Source of the DNA: Dokdonia sp.
GTDB lineage: Bacteria; Bacteroidota; Bacteroidia; Flavobacteriales; Flavobacteriaceae
DNA length: 64,000 nt
NCBI GenBank assembly: GCA_020630915.1
Contig: JAHDIF010000008.1
Span: 62,001-126,000, forward strand
Reading direction: 5' to 3'
Part shown: positions 19,301 to 27,525 of the stretch, piece after piece
Position numbering within the stretch: position 1 is the stretch's first letter
Layout of the letters: the number at the start of each line of letters is the position of its first letter
Made by a program: the position numbers and the translations under genes
Notes under the pieces: model-generated
The model's database searches: none
The model's input: the letters and a program-made list of their open reading frames with translations, nothing else
What the model was told of the DNA's origin: nothing

Positions 19301-20834
19301 GCCGCATCACGACATTTACTCTATTGAGGATTTATCACAACTTATTTATGACCTTAAAAGTGCCAATAGAGAAGCGCGCATAAACGTTAAGTTAGTTTCA
19401 GAAGCGGGAATAGGCACCGTGGCTGCCGGAGTGGCAAAGGCAAAGGCAGATGTGATTCTTATTTCTGGACACGATGGCGGAACAGGCGCCTCACCACTTA
19501 CATCACTTAAACATGCAGGCCTTCCTTGGGAATTAGGTCTCGCTGAGGCGCAACAAACCTTAGTGATGAATAATCTTAGAAGTCGCGTGGTTTTAGAATG
19601 TGACGGCCAGCTCAAAACAGGGCGCGACGTTGCGATAGCATGTTTATTAGGGGCAGAAGAGTTTGGTTTTGCAACAGCTCCGTTAGTAGCTTCTGGTTGT
19701 GTAATGATGCGAGTATGTCATTTAAACACTTGCCCTGTAGGCATCGCTACTCAAAATCCAGAATTGCGCAAGCGTTTTAAAGGCAAGCCAGAGCATGTGG
19801 TGAATTTTATGTATTTCGTAGCCCAAGAACTGCGAGAAATAATGGCGCAATTGGGTTTTAGAACGATAGATGAAATGGTAGGTCAAGTCCATAAGCTAGA
19901 CCGCAATACCACCATAGAGCAATATAAAATTAGAGGAGTAGATCTTTCACCTATCTTACATCAAGTACAGGTAGGAGCAGATGTTTCTTTGCGTAATACA
20001 GAGCAACAAGATCATAATCTAGAGAAGTCATTAGATTTTGATATCATTAAAAAAGCGCACCCCGCATTATTTAGAAAAGAAAAGACCACCTTAGATTTTC
20101 CTATCACAAATGAAGATCGATCAGTAGGGGCTATTTTAAGTAATGAGATTTCTAAAATCTATGGGGTAAATGGTCTTCCAGAAAATACACTTAAAGTTAA
20201 TTTCACGGGTTCTGCTGGTCAAAGTTTTGGAGCATTTGCAGCGAGTGGAGTCACACTTTCTGTCACAGGAAATGCCAATGATTACTTAGGGAAAGGGCTC
20301 TCTGGGGCAAGACTTATTGCCAAAGTACCTGATGAAGCCACTATCCAGCCAGAAGAGAATGTCATAATAGGTAACGTTGCTTTGTATGGAGCTACCTCAG
20401 GAGAGGCCTATATAAATGGTAAAGCAGGTGAACGCTTTGCAGTGAGAAATTCTGGTGCAAAGGCGGTGGTAGAAGGTATAGGTGATCACGGTTGCGAGTA
20501 TATGACAGGAGGAACTGTTGTGATCCTGGGCGAAGTAGGACGAAATTTTGGAGCCGGAATGAGTGGTGGTGTCGCTTATGTGTATAATAAGAAGGATACG
20601 CTTTCGCGAAAAGTAAACAAAGAAGGACTCAACCTAGATCCCGTAACGATCCCTCAAGATGTGAAGGAACTTAAAGGACTTATAGAGGGACATTACAATA
20701 TGACCCTAAGTCCATTAGCACAGCGCATACTAGAAAATTGGGAAAACGAATTGAAGCATTTTATAAAGGTATTACCCGAGGAGTATAGGCAAGCGCTTAT
20801 CCGTCTGGAGCAAGAAAAAGAAATTACAGCATAG
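16344..20834 (+). CDS. gltB: Glutamate synthase large subunit
   Basis: 1496 residues, normal for GltB. The N-terminal Ntn glutaminase begins after a 16-residue propeptide at the nucleophile Cys17 (HDNCGAGFI). The central and FMN-binding synthase domains include GAMSYGSISKEAHE, SNSGEGGE and DVILISGHDGGTGASPL. The 3Fe-4S cluster cysteines are in CVMMRVCHLNTCPVG, and the C-terminal beta-helix is rich in Gly (GANDYLGKGLSG-type repeats). It makes two glutamates from glutamine and 2-oxoglutarate together with GltD. gltD follows 2 bp later. The gene carries one perfect palindrome (HAFAKAE, 18684), one near-copy (16616) and one 3'-altered copy (20600). Confidence 0.97.
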   Translation: MLQKQGLYLPEFEHDNCGAGFICSLKGVKSNDIIHKALEILEKLEHRGAVSADGKTGDGAGILIDIPHTYFQNVCDFELPEEGTYAVSNVFLPRKQNQRSYCITTFENFLKEEGLEILGWREVPVDQTILGEIAKKSQPFVQQIFVKRDEKEVSDFAFMLALYKARKKAEHAIYGSKLSESSFFYLPSFSTKTIIYKGLLRPQDIKIYYKDLDQPEVVTSLALVHQRFSTNTFPTWDLAQPFRYMCHNGEINTLRGNITRMFSREELMESSWFGDSIKEILPVVLPGKSDSASMDMVVELLLMTGRPLPEVMMMLVPEAWEKNSEMSPAKRAFYEFNSCVMEPWDGPASIPFTDGNYIGAVLDRNGLRPSRYSVTKDGYVIMSSETGVVEIEPSNLEYHGRLEPGKMFLVNMKEGRIINDEEIKEQIASKHPYQEWLDQELIHLKDIPYNDCPIFLEQESLQTRQLMFGYTQEEINSIILPMATLAKEPIGSMGNDTPLAVLSQRSQLIYNYFKQSFAQVTNPPLDGIREKLITDISLTLGSDANIFDINATHCRKLKINNPVISKQDLDKIKSYDNTNFKVVSIPILYDAVQGHNGLEDGLEHTLKAAEKAIDNGANIIILSDRNSSQEKAPIPALLACSYVNNGLSTLKKRSKISLIIESAEPREVHHFALLFGYGASAINPYIVNEIIEDNLIDLQEANVSVEEAIQNFNAAVGKGVLKVMNKIGISTLNSYRSSQLFECVGINSRVVNKYFPRTVSRIEGIGLRTLEKEISKRHKHAFAKAEQPLEIGGEYRWRRSGEKHLFNPITIAKLQESVRSNKPVVYKEYAKRVNDQTKQLMTIRGLFEFTNYDPIDINEVEPWTSIVKRFKTGAMSYGSISKEAHENLAVAMNRIDGKSNSGEGGENQDRFYKDVNGDWKNSAIKQVASGRFGVTSNYLTNAAEIQIKMAQGAKPGEGGHLPGPKVNAEIAKTRNSTPYVGLISPPPHHDIYSIEDLSQLIYDLKSANREARINVKLVSEAGIGTVAAGVAKAKADVILISGHDGGTGASPLTSLKHAGLPWELGLAEAQQTLVMNNLRSRVVLECDGQLKTGRDVAIACLLGAEEFGFATAPLVASGCVMMRVCHLNTCPVGIATQNPELRKRFKGKPEHVVNFMYFVAQELREIMAQLGFRTIDEMVGQVHKLDRNTTIEQYKIRGVDLSPILHQVQVGADVSLRNTEQQDHNLEKSLDFDIIKKAHPALFRKEKTTLDFPITNEDRSVGAILSNEISKIYGVNGLPENTLKVNFTGSAGQSFGAFAASGVTLSVTGNANDYLGKGLSGARLIAKVPDEATIQPEENVIIGNVALYGATSGEAYINGKAGERFAVRNSGAKAVVEGIGDHGCEYMTGGTVVILGEVGRNFGAGMSGGVAYVYNKKDTLSRKVNKEGLNLDPVTIPQDVKELKGLIEGHYNMTLSPLAQRILENWENELKHFIKVLPEEYRQALIRLEQEKEITA
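18684..18697. repeat. Palindrome GCTTTCGCGAAAGC in gltB
   Basis: Perfect copy in the AFAKA frame, in the linker between the central and FMN domains. Confidence 0.95.
20600..20613. repeat. Palindrome variant GCTTTCGCGAAAAG in gltB
   Basis: The left 12 bases are identical to the palindrome and the last two differ. It is read in the LSRK frame (TLSRKVN), near the 3' end of gltB. Confidence 0.8.
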
Positions 20835-20836
20835 AT

Positions 20837-22309
20837 ATGGGAAAAGTAACTGGATTTTTAGAATTTGAAAGAAAGGATGAATCGTATATCCCTGTAAACA
20901 AGCGTCTCAAACATTACAAGGAATTTACAATTCCTTTAGAAGAGCAAGAGCTCAAAAAGCAAGGAGGACGATGTATGGATTGTGGGATTCCGTTTTGTCA
21001 TAGTGGTTGCCCCCTGGGGAATTTGATTCCAGATTTTAATGATATGGTCTATAAAGGCCGCTGGAAAGAAGCTGCCAAAATACTTCACGAAACTAATAAT
21101 TTTCCAGAATTTACAGGAAGACTATGCCCAGCTCCCTGCGAAGAAGCGTGTGTTTTAGGTATTAATGCAGATCCGGTAAGTATTGAGAATATTGAAAAAA
21201 ATATTGTCGAAAAAGCTTTTGAAGAAGGATGGATAAAAGCCTGTCCGCCAGAACATCGCACGGGGAAGACTGTTGCCATCATAGGTTCAGGTCCTTCTGG
21301 GCTTGCAGCAGCACAGCAACTTAATCGAGCTGGTCACCTAGTTACCGTTTTTGAGCGTGATGCAAAAATTGGAGGATTATTAAGATACGGCATACCAGAT
21401 TTTAAATTAGAAAAATCTATAATAGATAGACGTCTAGCTGTCTTGGAAGAAGAGGGAATTGTTTTTAAACCCAATTCTCACGTGGGCGTTACCATTAGTA
21501 TTGAAACTATTAAAAATGATTTTGACGCTCTTGTTCTTTGCGGTGGCGCGACAATGCGAAGAAGTATTCCTATTAAAGGAGCTCATTTGAGAGGCGTTTA
21601 CCAAGCAATGGATTTCTTGAAGCAGAATAATGAACGGGTAGATGGAATTGAAAAAAATAAACACCCAATTCTCGCGACAGATAAAAAGGTGATTGTGATA
21701 GGAGGAGGCGATACTGGTAGCGACTGTATTGGCACTTCCAATAGACAAGGAGCTCAAAGCGTTATCAACTTTGAAATTTTAGGAAAGCCTACTATTAATC
21801 GTCCAAAAAATCAGCCTTGGCCTTACTGGCCTATGCGATTGCGTACAAGTTCCTCTCATAAAGAAGGTGTAGAGCGTGTATTTAGTATTTCTACAAAGGA
21901 ATTTTTGGGAGACGCTAGAGGGAATCTCATAGGGCTCATTACCTCTCAGGTGGAATGGATAACGCATCCAAGTGGTCGTAAGGAGTTAAAAGAGGTGCCA
22001 AATACAGAGCAACAATGGGATTGTGATATGGTTTTTCTGGCGTTAGGTTTTACGGGACCAGAAAAGACATTGATAGAACAGTTAGGTCTCAAGACAGACC
22101 TGAGAGGTAACGTGCAAACTACGTTAGATAAGTATACAACTAGTGTTCGAGGTGTTTTTGCTGCTGGCGATATGCGTAGAGGGCAGTCATTAATCGTTTG
22201 GGCTATTTCCGAAGGTAGGCAAGCTGCTTATCACGTAGATGCATTTTTACAAGGTAGCTCTCATTTGCCACTTAAACATGAAGAAAGTGATTTACCTAGA
22301 GTTGGGTAG
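20837..22309 (+). CDS. gltD: Glutamate synthase small subunit
   Basis: 490 residues. The N-terminus has the two cysteine clusters for 4Fe-4S centres (CMDCGIPFCHSGCPLGNLIP and CPAPCEEACVLG). An FAD-binding motif follows (AIIGSGPSGLAAAQQL, about residue 148), then the NAD(P)H site (VIVIGGGDTGSDCIG, about 284) and the C-terminal FAD motif GVFAAGDMRRGQSLIVWAI. It feeds electrons from NAD(P)H to GltB. It lies 2 bp after gltB and ends before a strong bidirectional terminator. Confidence 0.96.
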   Translation: MGKVTGFLEFERKDESYIPVNKRLKHYKEFTIPLEEQELKKQGGRCMDCGIPFCHSGCPLGNLIPDFNDMVYKGRWKEAAKILHETNNFPEFTGRLCPAPCEEACVLGINADPVSIENIEKNIVEKAFEEGWIKACPPEHRTGKTVAIIGSGPSGLAAAQQLNRAGHLVTVFERDAKIGGLLRYGIPDFKLEKSIIDRRLAVLEEEGIVFKPNSHVGVTISIETIKNDFDALVLCGGATMRRSIPIKGAHLRGVYQAMDFLKQNNERVDGIEKNKHPILATDKKVIVIGGGDTGSDCIGTSNRQGAQSVINFEILGKPTINRPKNQPWPYWPMRLRTSSSHKEGVERVFSISTKEFLGDARGNLIGLITSQVEWITHPSGRKELKEVPNTEQQWDCDMVFLALGFTGPEKTLIEQLGLKTDLRGNVQTTLDKYTTSVRGVFAAGDMRRGQSLIVWAISEGRQAAYHVDAFLQGSSHLPLKHEESDLPRVG

Positions 22310-22318
22310 AAGTTCTTG

Positions 22319-22357
22319 CTCCTGCCTACCGTCAGGCTGGTTCGCGAAAGCATAAAA
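22319..22357. repeat. Composite repeat copy B (intergenic)
   Basis: CTCCTGCCTACCGTCAGGCTGG followed by TTCGCGAAAGCATAAAA. It is an inverted-repeat head (CCTGCC...GGCTGG) joined to the right part of the window-wide palindrome and lies directly before the gltD terminator. Copy A after fabI has the same arrangement. Confidence 0.8.
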
Positions 22358-22358
22358 A

Positions 22359-22382
22359 AACCTCAATATAGCTATTGAGGTT
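22359..22382. terminator. Bidirectional terminator between gltD and dnaA
   Basis: AACCTCAATA-TAGC-TATTGAGGTT with an A-run to the left and a T-run to the right. It serves gltD on the plus strand and dnaA on the minus strand. Confidence 0.85.
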
Positions 22383-22404
22383 TTAAGATCTAATTGTATT
22401 GGTG

Positions 22405-23832
22405 TTATACTGTTAATTTTTTATTAAGGTCTTCTACGTATTTTCTAAATTGTTTATCGGTAGAAGCCAGATTATCTACCGTTTTGCAGGCGTGTAATAC
22501 GGTTGCGTGATCACGTTGCCCTATCTGAGAACCTATGCTTGCAAGAGAAGCTTTTGTTAATTTTTTAGCAAAGAACATTGCTAGTTGACGTGCTTGTACA
22601 ATGTGACGTTTACGTGTTTTAGATTGTAAAGTATCTACATCCATCTGGAAATAATCTGATACGATTTTTTGTATGTAATCGATAGAAACCTCTCTTTTGG
22701 TGTGCTTTACGTAATTATCTACTATTTTCTTCGCAAGGTCTAGAGTGATCTCTTTTTTATTGAAAGAAGAATGGGCAATTAAAGATATAATTGCTCCTTC
22801 TAGCTCGCGTATGTTAGTTTTGATATTATTTGCAAGAAACTCTACAATTTCTTCTGGCATTTCAACACCATCTTGATAAAGCTTATGTTTTATGATAGAA
22901 ATTCGTGTCTCAAAACCTGGATGTTGTAACTCTGCAGAAAGTCCCCATTTAAATCGAGACAGTAAGCGCTGCTCGATATCTTGCATATCTACAGGAGCTT
23001 TGTCACTGGTAAGGATTACTTGTTTTCCGTTTTGGTGTAAATGATTGAAAATATGGAAGAAAACGTCTTGTGTTCCTGCCTTACCACTCAATAATTGAAT
23101 ATCATCTACGATCAATATATCAATCACTTGGTAAAAGTGAATAAAGTCGTTGCGATTATTTTTCTTTACAGACTCGATGTATTGTTGCGTAAACTTTTCT
23201 GCCGAAATGTAAAGCACCGTTTTTTCAGGGTACTTATCTTTTATTTGCACACCTATGGCGTGAGCCAAGTGTGTTTTTCCAAGTCCAACTCCTCCAAAAA
23301 TGAGTAGAGGATTAAAAGACGTTCCTCCGGGTTTATTGGCAACGGCCATCCCAGCAGATCGTGCAAGTCTATTAGAATCACCTTCTAAGAAGTTGTCAAA
23401 ATTATAATTAGGATTGAGCTGTGATTCTATTTGTAAATTTCTAATACCAGGTATTACAAAGGGATTTTTTAGCTCTGGATTTTTATTCTTTAAAGGAGCA
23501 TCTACTTCTTGTGATTTTAAAGATGTTCTATTAGCACTAGGTATTTTCTCGGTAAATGGTTGACTATTACCATACGTGTTTTCCATCTTAATCACATACA
23601 CTAGCTTAGCACTTTCACCTAATTCTTTGTGAAGAGCTACCTTAAGAAGTTGCACATAATGCTCTTCAAGCCATTCGTAAAAGAATTTACTTGGTACTTG
23701 AATACTAAGAGCTGCATCTGTGAGTTTTACAACCTTGATAGGTTCAAACCACGTTTTGTATGCCTGAGGGGTAATATTGTCCTTTATAAAAGAGAGACAG
23801 TTATCCCATACAGCTTGTGCAGATTTAGTCAT
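22405..23832 (-). CDS. dnaA: Chromosomal replication initiator DnaA
   Basis: 475 residues. Domain I (about 1-90) includes WDNCLSFIKDNITPQAYKTWF. A variable linker follows, then the AAA+ domain with Walker A GGVGLGKTHLAHA (about 180), Walker B ILIVDDIQLL and the sensor region RLLSRFKWGLS. The C-terminal DNA-binding signature is GQRDHATVLHACKTVDNL. It binds DnaA boxes and melts oriC. I looked for TTATCCACA-like boxes in the 200 bp upstream and saw no convincing cluster, so the origin is not placed here. Upstream genes on the plus strand are unrelated to replication. Confidence 0.97.
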   Translation of the reverse strand: MTKSAQAVWDNCLSFIKDNITPQAYKTWFEPIKVVKLTDAALSIQVPSKFFYEWLEEHYVQLLKVALHKELGESAKLVYVIKMENTYGNSQPFTEKIPSANRTSLKSQEVDAPLKNKNPELKNPFVIPGIRNLQIESQLNPNYNFDNFLEGDSNRLARSAGMAVANKPGGTSFNPLLIFGGVGLGKTHLAHAIGVQIKDKYPEKTVLYISAEKFTQQYIESVKKNNRNDFIHFYQVIDILIVDDIQLLSGKAGTQDVFFHIFNHLHQNGKQVILTSDKAPVDMQDIEQRLLSRFKWGLSAELQHPGFETRISIIKHKLYQDGVEMPEEIVEFLANNIKTNIRELEGAIISLIAHSSFNKKEITLDLAKKIVDNYVKHTKREVSIDYIQKIVSDYFQMDVDTLQSKTRKRHIVQARQLAMFFAKKLTKASLASIGSQIGQRDHATVLHACKTVDNLASTDKQFRKYVEDLNKKLTV

Positions 23833-24033
23833 TAGTTAGTTTAAATGTTATTGGTTCGTGTTTAAAGAAAATCAGAAATTCTTCATCAAAAGAAGATTGT
23901 AATCCCCATCTTTATTCTTAAGCAAATATGTGAACAAAATTTTGAATAAAAAAACAAAATATGGGTTGTTTTTTGATAAAATTATGTGCATACTTGGAAC
24001 CTTTAAATCTACGAAAAAAACCCACCTCTACAG

Positions 24034-24426
24034 TTGAAAACTCATAATTCTTTTGTTAAAGTTAGATATGCTGAGACGGACCAGATGGGTGTGGTGTATC
24101 ACGGCAATTATGCGCAGTACTTGGAACTAGCACGTATTGAGTGGCTTAGCTCGCTAGGGATTTCATATAAATCTATGGAAGAAGAGGGTGTGATGCTCCC
24201 TGTTTATAATTTAGAAATTACTTTTAAAAAGTCGGCAGTTTTCGATGATGTGCTTAGAGTGGAAACTACTCTCAGGAAAATTCCTACTGCAAGGATTGTT
24301 TTTGACTATAAAATCTACAATCAAAATAATGATTTATTAACAATTGCAAGTACAGAATTGGTTTTCATGAATATGAAAACAAATCGTCCTATGCGATGTC
24401 CTTCTTATTTGCTCGATAAACTTTAG
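24034..24426 (+). CDS. YbgC-type acyl-CoA thioesterase
   Basis: 130 residues, hotdog fold, with the catalytic region YAETDQMGVVYHGNYAQYLELARIEWL (Asp in the ETDQMG motif). The start is a TTG at 24034; no ATG occurs before the conserved VRYAETD segment. Such enzymes hydrolyse short-chain or hydroxy acyl-CoA thioesters in the cytosol. It is convergent with the YigZ gene, with 9 bp between stops. Confidence 0.82.
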   Translation: MKTHNSFVKVRYAETDQMGVVYHGNYAQYLELARIEWLSSLGISYKSMEEEGVMLPVYNLEITFKKSAVFDDVLRVETTLRKIPTARIVFDYKIYNQNNDLLTIASTELVFMNMKTNRPMRCPSYLLDKL

Positions 24427-24435
24427 GGTACTATC

Positions 24436-25038
24436 TTAATTTTCTATAATAGTTACTCCATAAATATTTTGGACTAGTGAAATAATTCTATCAAACTCTT
24501 TTCGTCTAACCGCTAGAGTGTATTTACAATTCAACTCCATCTTCTGATCGATAATCTGCAAGTTCTCGTCTTTTATTAAACGCATTACAGTATTCATAAG
24601 TGGGTATTCAAATGTTATGGTGAAGGGTATATCTATTGTGCGTTCTTCAATTAAAGAAGCTTCAAGGGCGAGTTGTGCTCCTGTTCTATACGCATTTATA
24701 AGACCACCAACTCCTAATTTTGTTCCGCCAAAGTATCTAACCACGACTACCAATACATTGGTAAGGTTAAAGGACTGAAGTTGTCCATGTATAGGCACCC
24801 CTGCACTATTACTGGGCTCTCCATCATCATTGGCTCTAAATCTCTCGTACTCCTTTCCTAGCACCCAAGCATAACACCAGTGCCTTGCTTGATAATGTTC
24901 CTTTTTGAGTGTGTCCAGATGTTTTTTAACCTCTTCTTCTGTGCTCACGGGATAGGCGTACCCATAAAACTTACTGTTTCTATCCTTAAATAGAACTTCG
25001 GGAGAAGGTTTGGATATAGTACGATAGGTGTCTTTCAT
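24436..25038 (-). CDS. IMPACT/YigZ family protein
   Basis: 200 residues. The N-terminal UPF0029 domain has YVS-like SKFYGYAYPVSTEEEV, RHWCYAW and the conserved RANDDGEPSNSAGVPI followed by VVRYFGGTKLGVGGLINAYR. The C-terminal part is the DUF1949 ferredoxin-like region. Family members have been linked to translation control and ribosome/RNA binding, but the biochemical activity is unsettled. ATG start. Confidence 0.88.
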   Translation of the reverse strand: MKDTYRTISKPSPEVLFKDRNSKFYGYAYPVSTEEEVKKHLDTLKKEHYQARHWCYAWVLGKEYERFRANDDGEPSNSAGVPIHGQLQSFNLTNVLVVVVRYFGGTKLGVGGLINAYRTGAQLALEASLIEERTIDIPFTITFEYPLMNTVMRLIKDENLQIIDQKMELNCKYTLAVRRKEFDRIISLVQNIYGVTIIEN

Positions 25039-25055
25039 TTATCTGATTCACTACA

Positions 25056-25075
25056 ATTTCGGCGAAGGCGGAAAT
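25056..25075. repeat. Imperfect palindrome ATTTCGGCGAAGGCGGAAAT
   Basis: A short G/C-rich imperfect inverted repeat in an AT-rich spacer, 50 bp before a perfect copy of the 14-mer. It could be another extragenic palindrome type. Confidence 0.4.
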
Positions 25076-25125
25076 CTCATTAATGGCTCATTGGTTTTAT
25101 GTAAAAAATTAGTAATTTTTGATAT

Positions 25126-25139
25126 GCTTTCGCGAAAGC
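25126..25139. repeat. Palindrome GCTTTCGCGAAAGC (intergenic)
   Basis: Perfect copy between yigZ and the DMT permease gene, 15 bp beyond the permease stop. Confidence 0.95.
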
Positions 25140-25153
25140 GTAATCACAAAACA

Positions 25154-26014
25154 TCAAGCCAAAGTAACCAAAACAATACTAATAACCGCTAGGACAATAC
25201 CCATCCAGTTTTTTAAAAGTAATCGTTCTTTAAAAAATACAATCCCTAATAAGGTAGACAAAACAACAATAGAAACATTGTTGAGCGTAAAAATTGTGCT
25301 GCTATCTAAACCATCTGTACGCAATGCCTGTACAAGAAAGTAAATAGAAAAATAATTAGGAACACCAAGTACTATTCCGGCTATTAGGTTTTTAAGTTCT
25401 AGTTGGATCTTTTTCCTGAAGAGTTGTACGCTAATAAAAAGGATTCCTAAAACGCCAGCACTTGCAAAAATGGTAGCCGAAAAAATACCAGCGTCAGTAT
25501 CTTTTACGTGAGCCTGTTCAAAATACTTGAGCGAGACATCTATAATTCCGCTGCCTATCAAAATGAGAAAAGGAAACAGTAAGGAGTTGCTTTTGAGTAT
25601 AGATTTGTCTTTTACAGAAGCTAGGTATACTGCTATAAGAGCGAGTACTATTCCAACAATTTTTAAAATAGCCGCACTCTCATTGTAATAAAATATCCCA
25701 AACGTAATGGGTATAATGACACTCATTTTTGTAGCAACCGAAACAACTGATAAGCCACTTTTTTGAGTAGTGATCGCCATAAGGTTAAAGACAGATATGA
25801 AAATTAAGCCTAATAAAAGAGCGCCTATAAACCATTCAGAACCAGTAGCTTCTTGAATGGTGGTATCTCCAGTATACGTTAGAATTCCTGTAGTAAAAGC
25901 AATTACATAGTTAACGACGATTGCTTGTAGTTTATTTACATTATAACGTGCAAAGAGTTTGAAAATCACAAAAATGAGGCTGGAAGCCGCTATACTTAAA
26001 AGTAAATAGGTCAA
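25154..26014 (-). CDS. EamA/DMT superfamily permease
   Basis: 286 residues forming about ten membrane helices in two similar halves, typical of drug/metabolite transporters (EamA repeats). The ends of each half carry conserved glycines and a Pro (LGVPNYFSIYFLVQAL). It starts at a TTG whose last bases overlap the ribD stop (TTGA), so it is coupled to ribD. The link with a riboflavin gene might mean flavin-related export, but EamA proteins have varied substrates and this is only a guess. Confidence 0.8.
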   Translation of the reverse strand: MTYLLLSIAASSLIFVIFKLFARYNVNKLQAIVVNYVIAFTTGILTYTGDTTIQEATGSEWFIGALLLGLIFISVFNLMAITTQKSGLSVVSVATKMSVIIPITFGIFYYNESAAILKIVGIVLALIAVYLASVKDKSILKSNSLLFPFLILIGSGIIDVSLKYFEQAHVKDTDAGIFSATIFASAGVLGILFISVQLFRKKIQLELKNLIAGIVLGVPNYFSIYFLVQALRTDGLDSSTIFTLNNVSIVVLSTLLGIVFFKERLLLKNWMGIVLAVISIVLVTLA

Positions 26015-27012
26015 GATGGGTCGTTTTTATACATCGTAAGGATATCATTTTTAATCATTTTGGAAGTCGCTTCTTTAAAGTTTTTTGAAAGTATAGGCGC
26101 TGTAACACCTTCTGTGAGTGTTGCTGTGCCAGTAAATACGAGAGCTTCATCCCATATAGTACTTTCTATAAAACGCTGGAGTGTTTTGGTACCACCTTCT
26201 ATTATGATAGATTGTATTCCTTCATTATATAATTGCGAGCAAATCTCATTAACGTCTATTGTATTAAGGACAATCGTACGGGTTTGATCATCAAAAATGG
26301 CAAGATCTCGTGATAAACTATTAGTTGTGTCAATCACAATTCTAACAGGAGAGGCACCGTGCCAGTCTCTGGTAGTAAGACTTGGATTATCAGAAATGGC
26401 AGTATTTGCGCCTATAAGTATGGCTTGCTCTTCACTGCGCCATTTGTGTACTAATTGTCTGGAATATTGATTTGTAAGCCACACCGGTTTTTGCTGTTCT
26501 TTCTCTAGCGGGGCGATATATCCATCTAGTGATTGCGCCCATTTTAAAATTACGTAAGGTCTTTTTTTCTCGTGAAAGGTAAAAAAGCGCTTGTTTACAG
26601 CTTTACATTCTTCTTCTAGAATACCTACCGTAACATCTATGTTTGCCTCGATAAGCTTTTTTAAACCACGGCCAGCTACTTTGGCAAAAGGATCAATAGT
26701 ACCAATTACAACTCTTGGGATGCCAGAATCTATCACTAAATCTGCACAGGGCGGCGTTTTTCCAAAATGGCTACAGGGTTCTAGTGTTACGTATAAGGTG
26801 CTTTCTGATAGTAAGTGGGGTGTGTTTGCTTTCGCGAAAGCAATACAGTTCACCTCTGCATGAGCGCCGCCGTATGTACTGGTATATCCTTCTGCAATAA
26901 TGGTGTCGTGATGCACGAGAAGAGCACCTACCGAAGGATTGGGCATTGCAGCGGGCAGTCCATTTTTAGCTAATTGAATGCAGCGTTTTATGTAGGTTTC
27001 GTGTATCTTCAC
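26011..27012 (-). CDS. ribD: Riboflavin biosynthesis deaminase/reductase RibD
   Basis: 333 residues, bifunctional. The N-terminal deaminase has the zinc site HAEVNCI and LEPCSHFGKTPPCADL. The C-terminal reductase (about 150-330) includes RPYVILKWAQSLDGYIA and IIIEGGTKTLQRFI. It converts the pyrimidine intermediate after GTP cyclohydrolase II in the cytosol. The start is a GTG at 27012; a complete -33/-7 promoter ends only 4 nt before it, so the mRNA may be leaderless. A palindrome copy encodes AFAKA in the deaminase domain, just after the HAE motif. Confidence 0.93.
   Translation of the reverse strand: MKIHETYIKRCIQLAKNGLPAAMPNPSVGALLVHHDTIIAEGYTSTYGGAHAEVNCIAFAKANTPHLLSESTLYVTLEPCSHFGKTPPCADLVIDSGIPRVVIGTIDPFAKVAGRGLKKLIEANIDVTVGILEEECKAVNKRFFTFHEKKRPYVILKWAQSLDGYIAPLEKEQQKPVWLTNQYSRQLVHKWRSEEQAILIGANTAISDNPSLTTRDWHGASPVRIVIDTTNSLSRDLAIFDDQTRTIVLNTIDVNEICSQLYNEGIQSIIIEGGTKTLQRFIESTIWDEALVFTGTATLTEGVTAPILSKNFKEATSKMIKNDILTMYKNDPS
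26828..26841. repeat. Palindrome GCTTTCGCGAAAGC in ribD
   Basis: Perfect copy giving AFAKA between the HAE and PCSHFGKTPPC metal motifs of the deaminase. Confidence 0.95.
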
Positions 27013-27016
27013 AGTG

Positions 27017-27048
27017 CAAAAATAGAACTATAACTAGCGATGAGCAAA
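27017..27048 (-). promoter_or_regulatory. Promoter of ribD (TTTG-N20-TATTTTTG)
   Basis: Read on the minus strand: TTTG (27048-27045), a 20-bp spacer, TATTTTTG (27024-27017), then CACT and the GTG start. It overlaps the first codons of the divergent GNAT gene. Confidence 0.6.
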
Positions 27049-27525
27049 CCAACCATCCGACCAATAGAAAAATCTGATAACCAGCAAATTGCAGCTGTTA
27101 TTCGTAAAGTGCTTGTAGATCTGGGTGTGCCTAAAGTAGGTACGGCTTATGCAGATAAAGCCTTGGACCAAATGTATGAAACCTATGATGTCCCTAATGC
27201 GACCTACTTTGTCGTAGAGGATAATGGTAAAATTATAGGAGGTGCAGGTATTGCACAATTAGAAAATTATAACGGCCCTGTATGCGAATTACAAAAAATG
27301 TATTTTCTAGACGAAGCCCGGGGTAAAGGCATAGGAAGTGAGATGATGAAAACGTGCTTGCAAGAAGGTCGTAAGTATGGCTTTCAAAAATGTTATCTAG
27401 AGACGATGCCCTATATGGAAGCAGCACAAAAACTTTATAAGAGGACTGGTTTTGATTATATAGATGGGCCTATGGGAGACACGGGGCATTTTTCTTGCCC
27501 AGTGCATATGCTTATTACGCTATGA
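27040..27525 (+). CDS. GNAT family N-acetyltransferase
   Basis: 161 residues with the GNAT core: IRPIEKSDNQQI at the N-terminus, and the acetyl-CoA loop LDEARGKGIGSEMM (R/Q-x-x-G-x-G/A) near residue 92. The substrate is not predictable. It is divergent from ribD (27 bp apart) and its stop overlaps the start of prmC (ATGA), so it is probably translated together with prmC. Confidence 0.85.
   Translation: MSKPTIRPIEKSDNQQIAAVIRKVLVDLGVPKVGTAYADKALDQMYETYDVPNATYFVVEDNGKIIGGAGIAQLENYNGPVCELQKMYFLDEARGKGIGSEMMKTCLQEGRKYGFQKCYLETMPYMEAAQKLYKRTGFDYIDGPMGDTGHFSCPVHMLITL

Noticed and set aside
23833-24033. Possible oriC upstream of dnaA
   Set aside because: No cluster of TTATCCACA-like DnaA boxes and no clear AT-rich unwinding element beyond the general AT content.
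26591-26863. Antisense ORFs containing AFAKA (also at 5111, 40086, 57230)
   Set aside because: Because the palindrome reads the same on both strands, antisense ORFs also show AFAKA; these are shadows of ribD, the barrel gene, recN and GT2.
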